From Mycobacterium syngnathidarum (GTDB taxonomy: Bacteria; Actinomycetota; Actinomycetes; Mycobacteriales; Mycobacteriaceae), in contig NZ_MLCL01000032.1 of NCBI RefSeq assembly GCF_001942625.1, positions 1 to 64,000 of the forward strand: a DNA stretch of 64,000 nucleotides. Direction: 5' to 3'. This document shows, one piece after another, positions 7,302-16,285 of this stretch. Each line of letters starts with the position of its first letter. Position 1 is the stretch's first letter. A program made the translations under genes and the position numbers. The notes below the pieces were generated by a model. It did no database searches and had not been told where the DNA came from. It was given only the letters and a program-made list of their open reading frames with translations.

Positions 7302-9908
7302 ATGAAGCTGGCGGGGCGGGAAGAAGAGCTGGCGACGATCCGTCGCTGCCTTGGTGGGCCGGGAACCCACCACGGCGTGGTGATCGTCGGCAGCGCCGGC
7401 GTCGGCAAGACCCGGTTGGCCCGCGAAGCCCTCGGCCACGCCGCGGCGTCCGGGCACCGCACCAATTGGTTCGTCGGCACCGAATCCGCGCGAGCCATCC
7501 CACTCGGGGCGTTCACCGGATCCCTCAGCCAGAGCATGTGCGATCCGCTGCCCGACGTGCGGCGCGTGATCGATTCCTTCGTGGCGCAGCAGCGCATGGG
7601 CAAGGTCGTCATCGGCATCGACGACGCCCACCTGCTCGATCCACTGTCCGCACACGTCGTACACCAGCTGGCCCAGACCCAGGGAGTGCGTCTGGTGGTC
7701 ACCGCGCGTTCGGGCAGGCCGGAACCCGACGCGGTGACCGCCTTGTGGAAGGACAGTCTGCTCGACCGGATCGACCTCGAACCGCTGTCTGCCACCGCGG
7801 CCTGCGCTCTGCTCGAGATGGCGGTCGCCGGGCCGGTGGACAGCCGCAGTACGCGCCGGTTCTGGAAGCTCACCGGAGGCAACGCGCTGTACCTGCTGCA
7901 GTTGGTGAAAGACCAGATCGCTGCCGGGCGGATGCGCAAATCCGCCGGGGTGTGGATGTGGGACGGCGACGTGGCCGTGTCCCAGAGCATCACCGACATG
8001 GTCGGGCGACGGTTGGGTGAACTCGAACCCGGCATGGCGCTGGTGCTCGACATGTTGTCGCAGTGCGAGCCGCTGAGCGTCGACGTCCTGCTCGACCTGG
8101 TCGAGCAGGAAGATCTCGAAGCCGCCGAGCAGATGCACCTGATCACCGTCGAACGTGCCGGCCGCAGTCTGATGGCCACCCTGGCGCATCCGCTGTACGG
8201 CGAGTTGCGCCGGGCCACCGCCGGTGAGATGCACCTGTCGAGAATCCGTGGGAAGCTCGCGCACCGGCTGGCTTCGGAGCCCGATGAGGACATGCGCGCC
8301 ACGGTGCGCCGGGCCCTGCTGGCGCTGAACTCCGACCTGCCACCGGATCCGGGGCTGTATCTGACGGCGGCGAGGTGCGCCGCGGTCCTCCTCGATCCCG
8401 ATGCCGCGAACCGTTTCGCCGCTGCCGCAGCTGAATGCGGTGCACCCGAGGCGGCACCGATGCGGGCGATGACGCTGCTCCTGCTGAGCCGGGGCGACGA
8501 GGCCGAGGCGGTCCTGCGCGAGATCAGCGCCGACGGCGCGCCGGACAGCCACCACTGGGCGACGGTGCGGGCGGCCAATCTGGCCTGGATGCTGAGCCGG
8601 CCACTCGACGCCCGCCTGATCTTGGAAAAGCTTTCCGGCACAGCTGAATCCGACCAGCAACGGATGGAGCGCCTGGCCATCGAGGCCTGCGTCGATGCCG
8701 TGCTCGGCCACTGCGTGAGTGCGGAGGAAAAAGCCAGAGTCGCCCTGGATTCCGGTGGGTTACCCGATTTGCACGCCATGATGGCCTCGATCGCGTTGAT
8801 GATGGCCTTCGGCGCGCTCGGGCACGTCGACGAGATCAACACACTCGCCGAGCAGGCCATCGAAAGGGCCAACACCTCGTTCGAGTCCTCACCCATGCGA
8901 TTCTGGTTCGGCGCCGTCCACGGCCGCGCCTGCCGGCTGACCGGGCGCATCGACGACGTGACGGCGATGGCGGCCCGGCTGGACGAGTCGGCGCGCGACG
9001 TGCCGGGCCTCGTGTACGCCAACCTCGCTCATCTGCTCGGCCACGCCGAACTGGTCCGCGCCGATCTGGCCGCTGCCGTCAAACACCTGCATGAGGCCTA
9101 TGCCGGTGCTGAAACGCATGAGATAACAACAGGTTTGCGTATCGCCAGCTGTTTCGCACTGGCCGAGGCGTACGCGAAACTCGGCCAGGCCGCCGCGGCA
9201 ACCGAAGCGCTGGCCGGCGTAGGACAGTGCGTGCCCGAGGAGTATGTGTTCATGGGTACCGCGATGTCGGTGGCCACCGGGTGGACGCTGGCGGCCGGTG
9301 GCGCGCTGACCGACGCGATCGACGTGGTGCGCGAAGCGGGCCGGGTTGCGGCGCAGCGTGAACAGCCCACCCATGAACTGCTGTGCCTGCAGACGGCCGC
9401 GCAGTGGGGTGACACCGCCGGGGCTGCGCGCGCCCGCGAACTCGCGGACACACTGAAGCTACCCCTGGCTGAAACCGTGGCTTGCCATGTCGAGGCACTG
9501 GCGGCCGATGACGGTGCCGGATTGCTCGCTGCCGCAGAGGGTTACCGGGCGATCGGTGACCGGGCCACCGCCGCCGACGCCACCGCGCAGGCCGCGGTGG
9601 CGTTCGGTCGCCGTGGTCAGGGCAAGCGCAGTGCCTATGCGGCGGCCGTGGCGCAGGCGGGCGCCGACGAATGCGGTGGGCTGTGCACACCGGCACTGCG
9701 CAATCCGGCCGGGCAGCCGCTGACCGGAAGACAGCGTGAGATCGTCGAACTGGTAGTAGCGGGCCTGAGCAACAAGCAGATCGCCGAGCGCCTGGTGATG
9801 TCGGTGCGCAGCGTGGAAGGCCACCTCTACCGGGCCTGTCAGCGGGTGGGCGCAAGCTCACGCGAACAACTCGCCGCCATCATCCGTCGCGGTCCGAAGG
9901 GGCTGTGA
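7302..9908 (+). CDS. LuxR family regulator with AAA ATPase domain (LAL type)
   Basis: An 868-residue protein built as a large ATP-binding LuxR regulator. A P-loop lies at residues 30-37 (GSAGVGKT) and a Walker B at VVIGIDDAHLLD (about 100). A long helical, TPR-like middle leads to a C-terminal LuxR helix-turn-helix: LTGRQREIVELVVAGLSNKQ, then IAERLVMSVRSVEGHLYRAC. ATG 7302 is chosen because the conserved GREEEL start of the ATPase domain follows directly; the in-frame upstream extension is Pro/Gly-rich and unlikely to be translated. The inducer and target genes are unknown. Its 3' end overlaps the convergent ankyrin gene by 29 bp. Confidence 0.9.
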   Translation: MKLAGREEELATIRRCLGGPGTHHGVVIVGSAGVGKTRLAREALGHAAASGHRTNWFVGTESARAIPLGAFTGSLSQSMCDPLPDVRRVIDSFVAQQRMGKVVIGIDDAHLLDPLSAHVVHQLAQTQGVRLVVTARSGRPEPDAVTALWKDSLLDRIDLEPLSATAACALLEMAVAGPVDSRSTRRFWKLTGGNALYLLQLVKDQIAAGRMRKSAGVWMWDGDVAVSQSITDMVGRRLGELEPGMALVLDMLSQCEPLSVDVLLDLVEQEDLEAAEQMHLITVERAGRSLMATLAHPLYGELRRATAGEMHLSRIRGKLAHRLASEPDEDMRATVRRALLALNSDLPPDPGLYLTAARCAAVLLDPDAANRFAAAAAECGAPEAAPMRAMTLLLLSRGDEAEAVLREISADGAPDSHHWATVRAANLAWMLSRPLDARLILEKLSGTAESDQQRMERLAIEACVDAVLGHCVSAEEKARVALDSGGLPDLHAMMASIALMMAFGALGHVDEINTLAEQAIERANTSFESSPMRFWFGAVHGRACRLTGRIDDVTAMAARLDESARDVPGLVYANLAHLLGHAELVRADLAAAVKHLHEAYAGAETHEITTGLRIASCFALAEAYAKLGQAAAATEALAGVGQCVPEEYVFMGTAMSVATGWTLAAGGALTDAIDVVREAGRVAAQREQPTHELLCLQTAAQWGDTAGAARARELADTLKLPLAETVACHVEALAADDGAGLLAAAEGYRAIGDRATAADATAQAAVAFGRRGQGKRSAYAAAVAQAGADECGGLCTPALRNPAGQPLTGRQREIVELVVAGLSNKQIAERLVMSVRSVEGHLYRACQRVGASSREQLAAIIRRGPKGL

Positions 9909-11046
9909 CGCCGCCTCTGAGTAGTGCGGCCGCCTCGGTCTGGTAGGCATGCTCGGCCCAATCCAGCGGAGTTGAGCCAAATGTTCTGTCGGTGACGCTC
10001 GGGTCGGCCCCGGCGTCGAGGAGCCGCCGGATCAGCTCGATGTCACCGGACCAGGCGGCGTGGTGCAGGGCCGTCGCGCCTTCGTCATCGATGGCGTTCG
10101 GATCGTCGGGAAACACCGGTGCGACAACCTCTACCCCGGCTACGTCGATTCCGTGTCTGGCGAGTAGGTCGAGCCGACCGGTGAAGCCATGCTCGGCGGC
10201 CCAGCTGATCTGGCGTCTCCACATCTCGGCGCGGGTTTCCATGGCCTCACCCAGCCTGATCTCCCACGGGCTCCGTCCGGCATCGGCCAGGCCGTGGGCG
10301 AACAGCAGTTCCAGGTGCGAATCGTCGGCGCGGAACATCCGGTTGTACAACGTCTGCTGGTCGGCCGGATGCGCGCCGCTGTTCAACAGCAAGGTGGCCA
10401 GTTCTGGTGCGAATGGATGACGAGGCTGACGCCGTGGCCCTTGCTCACCCTCGCCGAACACGCCTGTCAGCACCGTGAAGGGCGTCGACAGCCCGCACCA
10501 GAGGTAGCCGGCATTCGGATCGGCGCCGGCGTCGAGCAGCAGCGTCGCGGCTGCGAGGACCTCGTCGGCGGTGCGACCCGATGGAACTCGCGAATAGCAC
10601 AGGTACATCAGGGGAACCCAGCCGAACGGCCCGCCGGCGGTGTTCGCAGGTGCGGGCCGGCTGGTCAGATGACGGGCCAGCGCCGCAGGGTCAGCGGCTG
10701 ACGCGGCGGCCCAGATGTGGCGGTTGACGATGTCGGGTTCGGCCGCCAGCAGGGTCGCGGCGGAGTCCCACCGTGGTGGTGCGTCGGTTTCGTCGTAGCG
10801 CAACGATGCCCACGAGCAGAACCGGTCCGCGGAGTGCAGCGCGTCCTCGTCGAGTGCGCCGGGATCGACGCTGAGCTCGGCCGCGTCCCGGAGATAGTGC
10901 ACGAGCCTGGGCCAGCTGCTGAAACCGTAGTCACGGGCGACGGTGAACTGGGCTTCGTGTAGTGGGATCCGGTTCGTCCGTTGCAGCGCGCGGGCTTCGA
11001 CGCGCAGGTGGTCGATCGAGGGATTGCTCGGTAGACGGCTGGCCAT
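9880..11046 (-). CDS. Ankyrin repeat protein
   Basis: A 388-residue protein with recognisable ankyrin units: ATLLLDAGADPNAGYL (about 166-181), ELATLLLNSGAHPAD, and near the end EGATALHHAAWSGDIELIRR followed by LLDAGADPSV. The first 60 residues (LHEAQFTVARDYGFSSWPRL) match the N-terminal segment common in actinobacterial cytoplasmic ankyrin proteins. A strong GGAGG site precedes ATG 11046. No signal peptide or membrane helix is seen. The repeats indicate protein binding; the partner is unknown. Confidence 0.85.
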   Translation of the reverse strand: MASRLPSNPSIDHLRVEARALQRTNRIPLHEAQFTVARDYGFSSWPRLVHYLRDAAELSVDPGALDEDALHSADRFCSWASLRYDETDAPPRWDSAATLLAAEPDIVNRHIWAAASAADPAALARHLTSRPAPANTAGGPFGWVPLMYLCYSRVPSGRTADEVLAAATLLLDAGADPNAGYLWCGLSTPFTVLTGVFGEGEQGPRRQPRHPFAPELATLLLNSGAHPADQQTLYNRMFRADDSHLELLFAHGLADAGRSPWEIRLGEAMETRAEMWRRQISWAAEHGFTGRLDLLARHGIDVAGVEVVAPVFPDDPNAIDDEGATALHHAAWSGDIELIRRLLDAGADPSVTDRTFGSTPLDWAEHAYQTEAAALLRGGVTAPSDRDG

Positions 11047-11146
11047 GGCGGCCTCCTCTCAGACGCCCGCGTCCGCGAATCGGGCTGAGAAGAGGTCGGT
11101 CACGAGGCAACTCAGTGTGCAGGGAGGCTTGGCCTCTTCGAGCGGA

Positions 11147-11172
11147 CGTCGGGCGTTCCTGCACGCCCGACG
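11147..11172. terminator. Candidate terminator downstream of ilvD
   Basis: Perfect 10-bp inverted repeat CGTCGGGCGT/ACGCCCGACG with a 6-base loop, about 24 bp past the ilvD stop in the direction of ilvD transcription and about 100 bp before the ankyrin gene start. Confidence 0.6.
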
Positions 11173-11195
11173 CCACTCTACCGGCTCATGGACGG

Positions 11196-12896
11196 CTAGT
11201 TGCAGACGGCGCCGACGGCGGCGGACTGAACCAGCTTGGTGTACTTGGCCAGCACGCCCGTCTTGTAGCGGGGTGGCAGCGGTTCGAAACCGGCCTTGCG
11301 GGCCTCGAACTCGGCCTCGTCGACCAGCACGTCCAACGTGCCGTTGGCGACGTCGAGGCGGATCCGGTCACCGTCGCGCACGAACGCGATGGGGCCGCCG
11401 TCGACCGCCTCGGGGGCGATGTGCCCGACGCACAGGCCTGTCGTCCCGCCGGAGAACCGGCCGTCCGTCATCAGCAGCACGTCCTTGCCCAGCCCGGCAC
11501 CCTTGATGGCGCCGGTGATGGCCAGCATCTCGCGCATGCCCGGGCCGCCCTTGGGGCCCTCGTAGCGGATCACCACGACATCGCCATGGGTGATGGTGCC
11601 GTCCTCCAGTGCGTCCAGCGCGGCCCGCTCGCGCTCGAAAACCCTTGCGGTGCCTTCGAACACGTCGGACTCGAAGCCTGCGGACTTCACCACGGCTCCC
11701 TCCGGCGCCAGCGAGCCGTGCAGAATCGTGATGCCGCCGGTCGGATGGATCGGGTCGTTCATCGCCCGCAGCACCCTGCCGTCCGGGTCCGGGGGAGCGA
11801 TGTGCTCGAGGTTCTCGGCCATGGTCTTGCCGGTCACGGTCAGGCAATCGCCATGCAGCAGGCCGGCATCCAGCAGCGCACGCATGACCACCGGCACGCC
11901 ACCGATCTCGTCGACGTCCTTCATCACGTGGCGGCCGAAAGGCTTCACGTCGGCCAGGTGCGGCACCTTTTCGCCGATTCGGGTGAAGTCGGCAAGCGTC
12001 AGCTCGACCTCGGCCTCACGGGCGATCGCCAGCAGGTGCAACACGGCATTGGTGGATCCGCCGAACGCCATCACCACGGCGATGGCGTTCTCGAAGGCCT
12101 TCTTCGTGAGAATGTCGCGTGCGGTGATGCCGCGGCGCAGCATCTCGACCACCGCCTCACCCGACCGGCGGGCGAACTCGCCGCGACGCTTGTCCACCGC
12201 CACCGGAGATGCGCTGCCCGGCAACGACATGCCGAGTGCCTCGGCTGCCGAGGCCATGGTGTTGGCGGTGTACATGCCGCCGCAGGCGCCCTCACCCGGG
12301 CAGATCGCCCGCTCGATGATGTCGACGTCCTCGCGCGACATCAGCCCGCGCACACACGCGCCGACCGCCTCGAAGGCGTCGATGATCGTGACTTCCTTCT
12401 CGGTGCCATCGGTGAGCTTTGCGACGCCCGGCATGATCGAGCCGTTGTAGAAGAACACCGAGGCCAGGTTCAGGCGGGCCGCGGCCATCAGCATGCCGGG
12501 GATCGACTTGTCGCAGCCGGCCAGCAGCACGGTGCCGTCCAGGCGCTCGGCCTGCACCACGGTTTCCACGCTGTCGGCGATCACCTCACGGGAGACCAGC
12601 GAGAAGTGCATGCCTTCGTGGCCCATCGAGATGCCGTCGGACACCGAGATCGTGCCGAACTCCAGCGGGTATCCGCCGGCCTCGTGCACACCGGCCTTGA
12701 CGTCCTGGGCCAGGCGCTGCAGCGACATGTTGCACGGCGTGATCTCGTTCCACGACGACCCGACGCCGATCTGGGGTTTGACCCAGTCGTCGTCGCCCAT
12801 CCCTACCGCGCGGAGCATTCCGCGGGCAGCGGCCTTCTCCAGACCGTCGGTGACGTCGCGGCTGCGGGGCTTGATATCGGGCTGGTGGGAAGACAT
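11196..12896 (-). CDS. ilvD: Dihydroxy-acid dehydratase
   Basis: A 566-residue enzyme of valine, isoleucine and leucine (and pantothenate) synthesis. It converts 2,3-dihydroxy-3-methylbutanoate or -pentanoate to the 2-oxo acid. IlvD/Edd family blocks are clear: [13 protein letters not shown] (C55), [10 protein letters not shown] (C128) and [16 protein letters not shown] (C205), giving cysteines suited to an iron-sulfur cluster, plus the C-terminal [19 protein letters not shown] block. Length is standard. It is the orthologue of M. tuberculosis Rv0189c by both sequence and its position next to ricR. Confidence 0.97.
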   Translation of the reverse strand: MSSHQPDIKPRSRDVTDGLEKAAARGMLRAVGMGDDDWVKPQIGVGSSWNEITPCNMSLQRLAQDVKAGVHEAGGYPLEFGTISVSDGISMGHEGMHFSLVSREVIADSVETVVQAERLDGTVLLAGCDKSIPGMLMAAARLNLASVFFYNGSIMPGVAKLTDGTEKEVTIIDAFEAVGACVRGLMSREDVDIIERAICPGEGACGGMYTANTMASAAEALGMSLPGSASPVAVDKRRGEFARRSGEAVVEMLRRGITARDILTKKAFENAIAVVMAFGGSTNAVLHLLAIAREAEVELTLADFTRIGEKVPHLADVKPFGRHVMKDVDEIGGVPVVMRALLDAGLLHGDCLTVTGKTMAENLEHIAPPDPDGRVLRAMNDPIHPTGGITILHGSLAPEGAVVKSAGFESDVFEGTARVFERERAALDALEDGTITHGDVVVIRYEGPKGGPGMREMLAITGAIKGAGLGKDVLLMTDGRFSGGTTGLCVGHIAPEAVDGGPIAFVRDGDRIRLDVANGTLDVLVDEAEFEARKAGFEPLPPRYKTGVLAKYTKLVQSAAVGAVCN

Positions 12897-12998
12897 GCAG
12901 GTAAGTATGCCTCCGGGTTAGTTAGCCGCCCAAATTCTTTCCGCGATTTCTGGGGGTATGTGGTGATCACGTCGGCGACCCGGCCGAAGCGGCATGCA

Positions 12999-13013
12999 TA
13001 CCCCACTGGGGTA
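12999..13013. promoter_or_regulatory. RicR operator
   Basis: TACCC-CACTG-GGGTA fits the mycobacterial RicR consensus TACCC-N5-GGGTA, and the site lies 9 bp before the ricR start codon. This is the expected autoregulatory site: copper binding releases RicR and derepresses the promoter. Confidence 0.82.
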
Positions 13014-13021
13014 CCCGTACA

Positions 13022-13336
13022 ATGGGTGCTATGGACGCGGCTGACAACTCGGGTGCACACGGCTACTCGGCGCAGAAGGACAACTACGCCAAACGGCTGC
13101 GCCGCATCGAAGGACAGGTCCGCGGCATCGCCAAGATGATCGACGAGGACAAATACTGCATCGACGTCCTCACCCAGATCAGCGCCGTCAACAGTGCGCT
13201 GCAGTCGGTGGCGCTCGGCCTGCTCGACGAGCACCTAGGCCATTGTGTGACGCAGGCCGTCTCAGAAGGCGGGGATGAGGCCGAAGCCAAGCTTGCCGAG
13301 GCGTCGGCCGCGATCGCCCGCCTCGTTCGCTCCTAG
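13022..13336 (+). CDS. ricR: Copper-sensing CsoR-family repressor RicR
   Basis: A 104-residue four-helix CsoR/RcnR-type repressor. The copper ligands are present as Cys46 (EDKYCIDVL), His71 and Cys75 (DEHLGHCV), matching the Cys-His-Cys set of CsoR. Linkage to ilvD and the MFS gene, and the RicR-type operator, make it the Rv0190/RicR orthologue rather than the csoR-ctpV repressor. The start could be ATG 13022 or 13031; no clear ribosome site is seen, so the transcript may be nearly leaderless. Its stop overlaps the convergent thiamine-binding gene stop. Confidence 0.9.
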   Translation: MGAMDAADNSGAHGYSAQKDNYAKRLRRIEGQVRGIAKMIDEDKYCIDVLTQISAVNSALQSVALGLLDEHLGHCVTQAVSEGGDEAEAKLAEASAAIARLVRS

Positions 13337-13632
13337 TCGCCCAGCGCCTGCTCGATGCGTTCGACCTTCGCGGTCAATTGCCCGGTGTAGCCGGGACGGA
13401 TATCGGCCTTCAACACCAGGCTGACGCGCGGGGACACCGCGGCCACCACTTCCACGGCCTGCTTCACCACGGCCATCACCTCGTCCCATTCACCCTCGAT
13501 GTTGGTGAACATGGCATTGGTCTCGTTGGGCAGGCCCGAAGCCCGCGCCACCCGCACCGCTTCGGCCACCGCGGCGCCGACGCTTCCGGTTTCATCTCCG
13601 CCCGTCGGGCTGATGCTGAACGCGACAATCAC
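13333..13632 (-). CDS. Thiamine-binding (MTH1187/YkoF-like, DUF77) small protein
   Basis: A 99-residue protein starting at GTG 13632. The pattern [11 protein letters not shown], then [20 protein letters not shown], then [19 protein letters not shown] is characteristic of the MTH1187 family, small ferredoxin-fold proteins of which some bind thiamine precursors. It is convergent with ricR, and the two stop codons share bases. Its physiological role here is unknown. Confidence 0.82.
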   Translation of the reverse strand: MIVAFSISPTGGDETGSVGAAVAEAVRVARASGLPNETNAMFTNIEGEWDEVMAVVKQAVEVVAAVSPRVSLVLKADIRPGYTGQLTAKVERIEQALGD

Positions 13633-13650
13633 AGAATCGATTGTGCGCTC

Positions 13651-13708
13651 GCGTTCGTAACGTTGTGGCGGCCAGAGCGCCGAAATCCCGCCATGGCGTT
13701 ACGAACGC
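13651..13708. repeat. Long imperfect palindrome in the DUF77/MFS spacer
   Basis: GCGTTCGTAACG (13651-13662) and its exact complement CGTTACGAACGC (13697-13708) flank an inner pair TGGCGG (13666-13671) and CCGCCA (13688-13693). Together they form an interrupted stem of 21 bases per arm with a 3-base mismatch. It lies between divergently transcribed genes, so it is unlikely to be a simple terminator. It may be a dispersed REP-like element or a regulator site. Confidence 0.6.
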
Positions 13709-13816
13709 GGGCTCACGAGGTCGAACTCTGCCTCGTGCTTGCTTGCAACCATTGCGCATCCGCACGGTTCGGCAACCACGCACGGCAGCGATATGGCACT
13801 ACCGTGGCACTTCAGC

Positions 13817-15064
13817 ATGACCTTCAGCGTCACCGGCGAATCGCTTTCCGCCCCCACCAGCCCGTGGACACCACGTGTTGCCACGCAACTCGCCGTGCTC
13901 GCCGCGGCGGCGTTCGTCTACGTCACCGCAGAGATGCTTCCCGTCGGTGCCTTGCCGGCGATCGCCACCGATCTTCAGGTGAGTGAGGGCCTGGTCGCCA
14001 CCTTGATGGCCAGCTACGCCCTGGTGGCCGCGCTCACCACGGTCGCCCTGGTCCGGCTGACGGCACGCTGGCCGCGACGCCGGACGCTGGTCGCCACCTT
14101 GGTGTGCCTGACGGTCTCCCAGGTGGTCTCGGCGCTCGCGCCGAACTTCGCGGTGCTGGCCGGCGGGCGGGTGCTGTGCGCGCTGGCCCATGGGCTGATG
14201 TGGTCGGTGATCGCGCCGATCGGGGCCCGTCTGGTCCCGGCCAGCCACGCAGGCCGGGCGACCGCGGCGGTGTATGTGGGCACCGGTCTGGCTCTGGTGG
14301 TGGGCAACCCACTGGCCGCGGCGCTGAGCACGATGTGGGGTTGGCGGCAGGCCGTGGCGGTCATCGCCATTACCGCGGCCGTCGTGGCAACGGCCGCGTG
14401 GACCCTGCTGCCGCCGCTCGCGCCCGTCACCGGCGTGGCTCAGGCGGCGGTGGCGAGGCACGGCCACCGGCGTAACCGCCGTCTGCTCGCCCTGTCCGGC
14501 CTGACGCTGATCGGTGTCACCGGGCATTTCATCGCCTTCACCTTCATCGTGGTGATCATCCGGGACGTGGTCGGGATACACGGCCCGCATCTGGCGTGGC
14601 TGCTGGCCGGGTTCGGGATCGCCGGTCTGGCTGGGATGGCGGCCATGGCCCGGCCCCTGGACCTGTGGCCGAAAGCCTCGGTGCTGGGCTGCCTGGGCGC
14701 ACTGGCCGCCGCGCTGCTGACGTTGTCGGTGCTCGCCGTCCAATCGTGGTCCGGTCTGTCTGTTGTGGTGCTCGGAGCGGTGGCAGTGGTGATCTGGGGC
14801 GCGGCATCCACAGCTTTGCCACCGATGCTGCAGGCATCGGCGATGCGGACCTCGCCGGAAGATCCCGACGGCGCATCGGGCCGGTACGTCGCGGCCTTCC
14901 AGGTCGGCATCATGGGCGGTGCACTGATCGGTGGCGGCATCTACGACTACGGCGGTGCCGCCCCGACCGTCAGTGCTGCTGCGCTGCTGATCATCGTCGC
15001 CTTGGGTGGTGTCGCGTCGACTCGCGGTGTGTTCACAGTTTCCTGCGCCACCACCGAGAAGTAA
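13817..15064 (+). CDS. MFS transporter, DHA1 type (Rv0191-like)
   Basis: About 415 residues with twelve hydrophobic segments. AEMLPVGALPAIATDLQVS in the first helix region is a signature of the AraJ/sugar-efflux and chloramphenicol-resistance branch of the major facilitator superfamily, and RLTARWPRRRTL is the loop 2-3 motif. By position after ilvD and ricR it corresponds to M. tuberculosis Rv0191. ATG 13817 was chosen as the start closest to the conserved region; ATG 13793 is also possible and neither has a strong ribosome site. The substrate is not known from sequence. Confidence 0.85.
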   Translation: MTFSVTGESLSAPTSPWTPRVATQLAVLAAAAFVYVTAEMLPVGALPAIATDLQVSEGLVATLMASYALVAALTTVALVRLTARWPRRRTLVATLVCLTVSQVVSALAPNFAVLAGGRVLCALAHGLMWSVIAPIGARLVPASHAGRATAAVYVGTGLALVVGNPLAAALSTMWGWRQAVAVIAITAAVVATAAWTLLPPLAPVTGVAQAAVARHGHRRNRRLLALSGLTLIGVTGHFIAFTFIVVIIRDVVGIHGPHLAWLLAGFGIAGLAGMAAMARPLDLWPKASVLGCLGALAAALLTLSVLAVQSWSGLSVVVLGAVAVVIWGAASTALPPMLQASAMRTSPEDPDGASGRYVAAFQVGIMGGALIGGGIYDYGGAAPTVSAAALLIIVALGGVASTRGVFTVSCATTEK

Positions 15065-15206
15065 CGCGAGCACGCTCACAGTCGATAAACAGCGCAGTTC
15101 AGCGCCGTGGAATCGGTGATTGTCGGGGGTTGACGGCTTCTCGCGGCAGTAGCTGCTCACCGCGCTGTGAGACACTGGAGCGAGTTGTGCTGTCTGGAGG
15201 TTACTC

Positions 15207-16226
15207 ATGCCGAAATCGGCAAAACGTCGACTGATCACCATGTTCATCGCCGCGGGAGTGGTGGGTGGAATGGTGCTCAGCCCATCCGCCTACGCGGACC
15301 CCGAGGTGCCGCCGGCACCCGTCGACCCCGCGGTCCCGGGCCCCCCGCCGGGCGCGTACATCCCCCCGCTGCCCGCCGACCCGGCAGCTCCGGCCGCCGC
15401 CGCTCCAGGTGCCCCCACGACACCCGCGCCGATCATCAACTACGGCTCCCCGACCGTTCCGTTCACCGAGGGCGACGCGCCCGGGCAGAGCTCCGAACCG
15501 TTCACCGGTGAGGCACCGTTCGTGCCGCCGTCGTTCAACCCGGTCAACGGGTCCATGGTGGGTGTGGCCAAGCCCATCTACATCAACTTCCAACGGCCGA
15601 TCGCGAACCGCCAGATGGCCCAGGACGCCATCCGGATCACCTCCAACCCGCCGGTGGCCGGCCGCTTCTACTGGGTCACCGACACCCAGCTGCGCTGGCG
15701 CCCGCAAGACTTCTGGCCGTCCAACACGGTGGTGAACATCGACGCGGCCGGCACGAAGTCGAGCTTCCGGGTGGGCGACTACCTGGTGGCCACCGTCGAT
15801 GACAAGACCCACCAGATGGAGATCATGCGTAACGGGAAGCTGGAGAAGACCTTCCCGGTGTCGATGGGCAAGCCCGACGGCAAGCATGAGACCAAGAACG
15901 GTACCTATTACGTGCTGGAGAAGTTCCCCGACATCGTCATGGATTCCTCGACCTACGGTGTGCCGGTGGACTCCAAGGAGGGCTACAAGCTCAAGGTGAA
16001 GGATGCCGTCCGCATCGACAACAGCGGCATCTTCGTGCACAGCGCCCCGTGGTCGGTCGCCCAGCAGGGCAAGACCAACGTCAGCCACGGTTGCATCAAC
16101 CTCAGCGCCGAGAACGCCAAGTGGTTCTACGACAACTTCGGCAGCGGGGATCCGGTGGTGATCAAGAACACCGGTGGAGGCTGGTACAACACGCCGGACG
16201 GTGCCTCCGACTGGCAGATGTTCTAG
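15207..16226 (+). CDS. L,D-transpeptidase (Rv0192/LdtMt4-like)
   Basis: A 339-residue exported enzyme that makes 3-3 cross-links in peptidoglycan. An N-terminal signal ([19 protein letters not shown], cleavage near SAYA-DP) is followed by a Pro/Ala-rich linker (about 31-80), an Ig-like domain (about 105-185) and the YkuD catalytic domain. The active-site motifs FVHSAPWS and SHGCINL are intact, with the nucleophile at about C296. A GGAGG site at 15196-15200 supports ATG 15207. It ends at a strong bidirectional terminator shared with zmp1. Confidence 0.93.
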   Translation: MPKSAKRRLITMFIAAGVVGGMVLSPSAYADPEVPPAPVDPAVPGPPPGAYIPPLPADPAAPAAAAPGAPTTPAPIINYGSPTVPFTEGDAPGQSSEPFTGEAPFVPPSFNPVNGSMVGVAKPIYINFQRPIANRQMAQDAIRITSNPPVAGRFYWVTDTQLRWRPQDFWPSNTVVNIDAAGTKSSFRVGDYLVATVDDKTHQMEIMRNGKLEKTFPVSMGKPDGKHETKNGTYYVLEKFPDIVMDSSTYGVPVDSKEGYKLKVKDAVRIDNSGIFVHSAPWSVAQQGKTNVSHGCINLSAENAKWFYDNFGSGDPVVIKNTGGGWYNTPDGASDWQMF

Positions 16227-16239
16227 ACGAATGTTCGAT

Positions 16240-16277
16240 ACAACAAAACCCCTGCCCGTCGGCAGGGGTTTTGTTGT
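16240..16277. terminator. Strong bidirectional terminator between ldt and zmp1
   Basis: A perfect 17-bp stem (16240-16256 with 16261-16277) with a 4-base CGTC loop. The outer part is A/T-rich, giving a TTTTGTTGT tail on one strand and the mirrored tail on the other. It sits exactly between two convergent stop codons. Confidence 0.92.
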
Positions 16278-16285
16278 GTGCGGGG

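Noticed and set aside
10962..13139. 725-codon plus-strand open frame opposite ilvD
   Set aside because: Shadow of ilvD, with low-complexity Gly/His/Arg/Asp composition and no recognisable motif. It would also overlap ricR in another frame.
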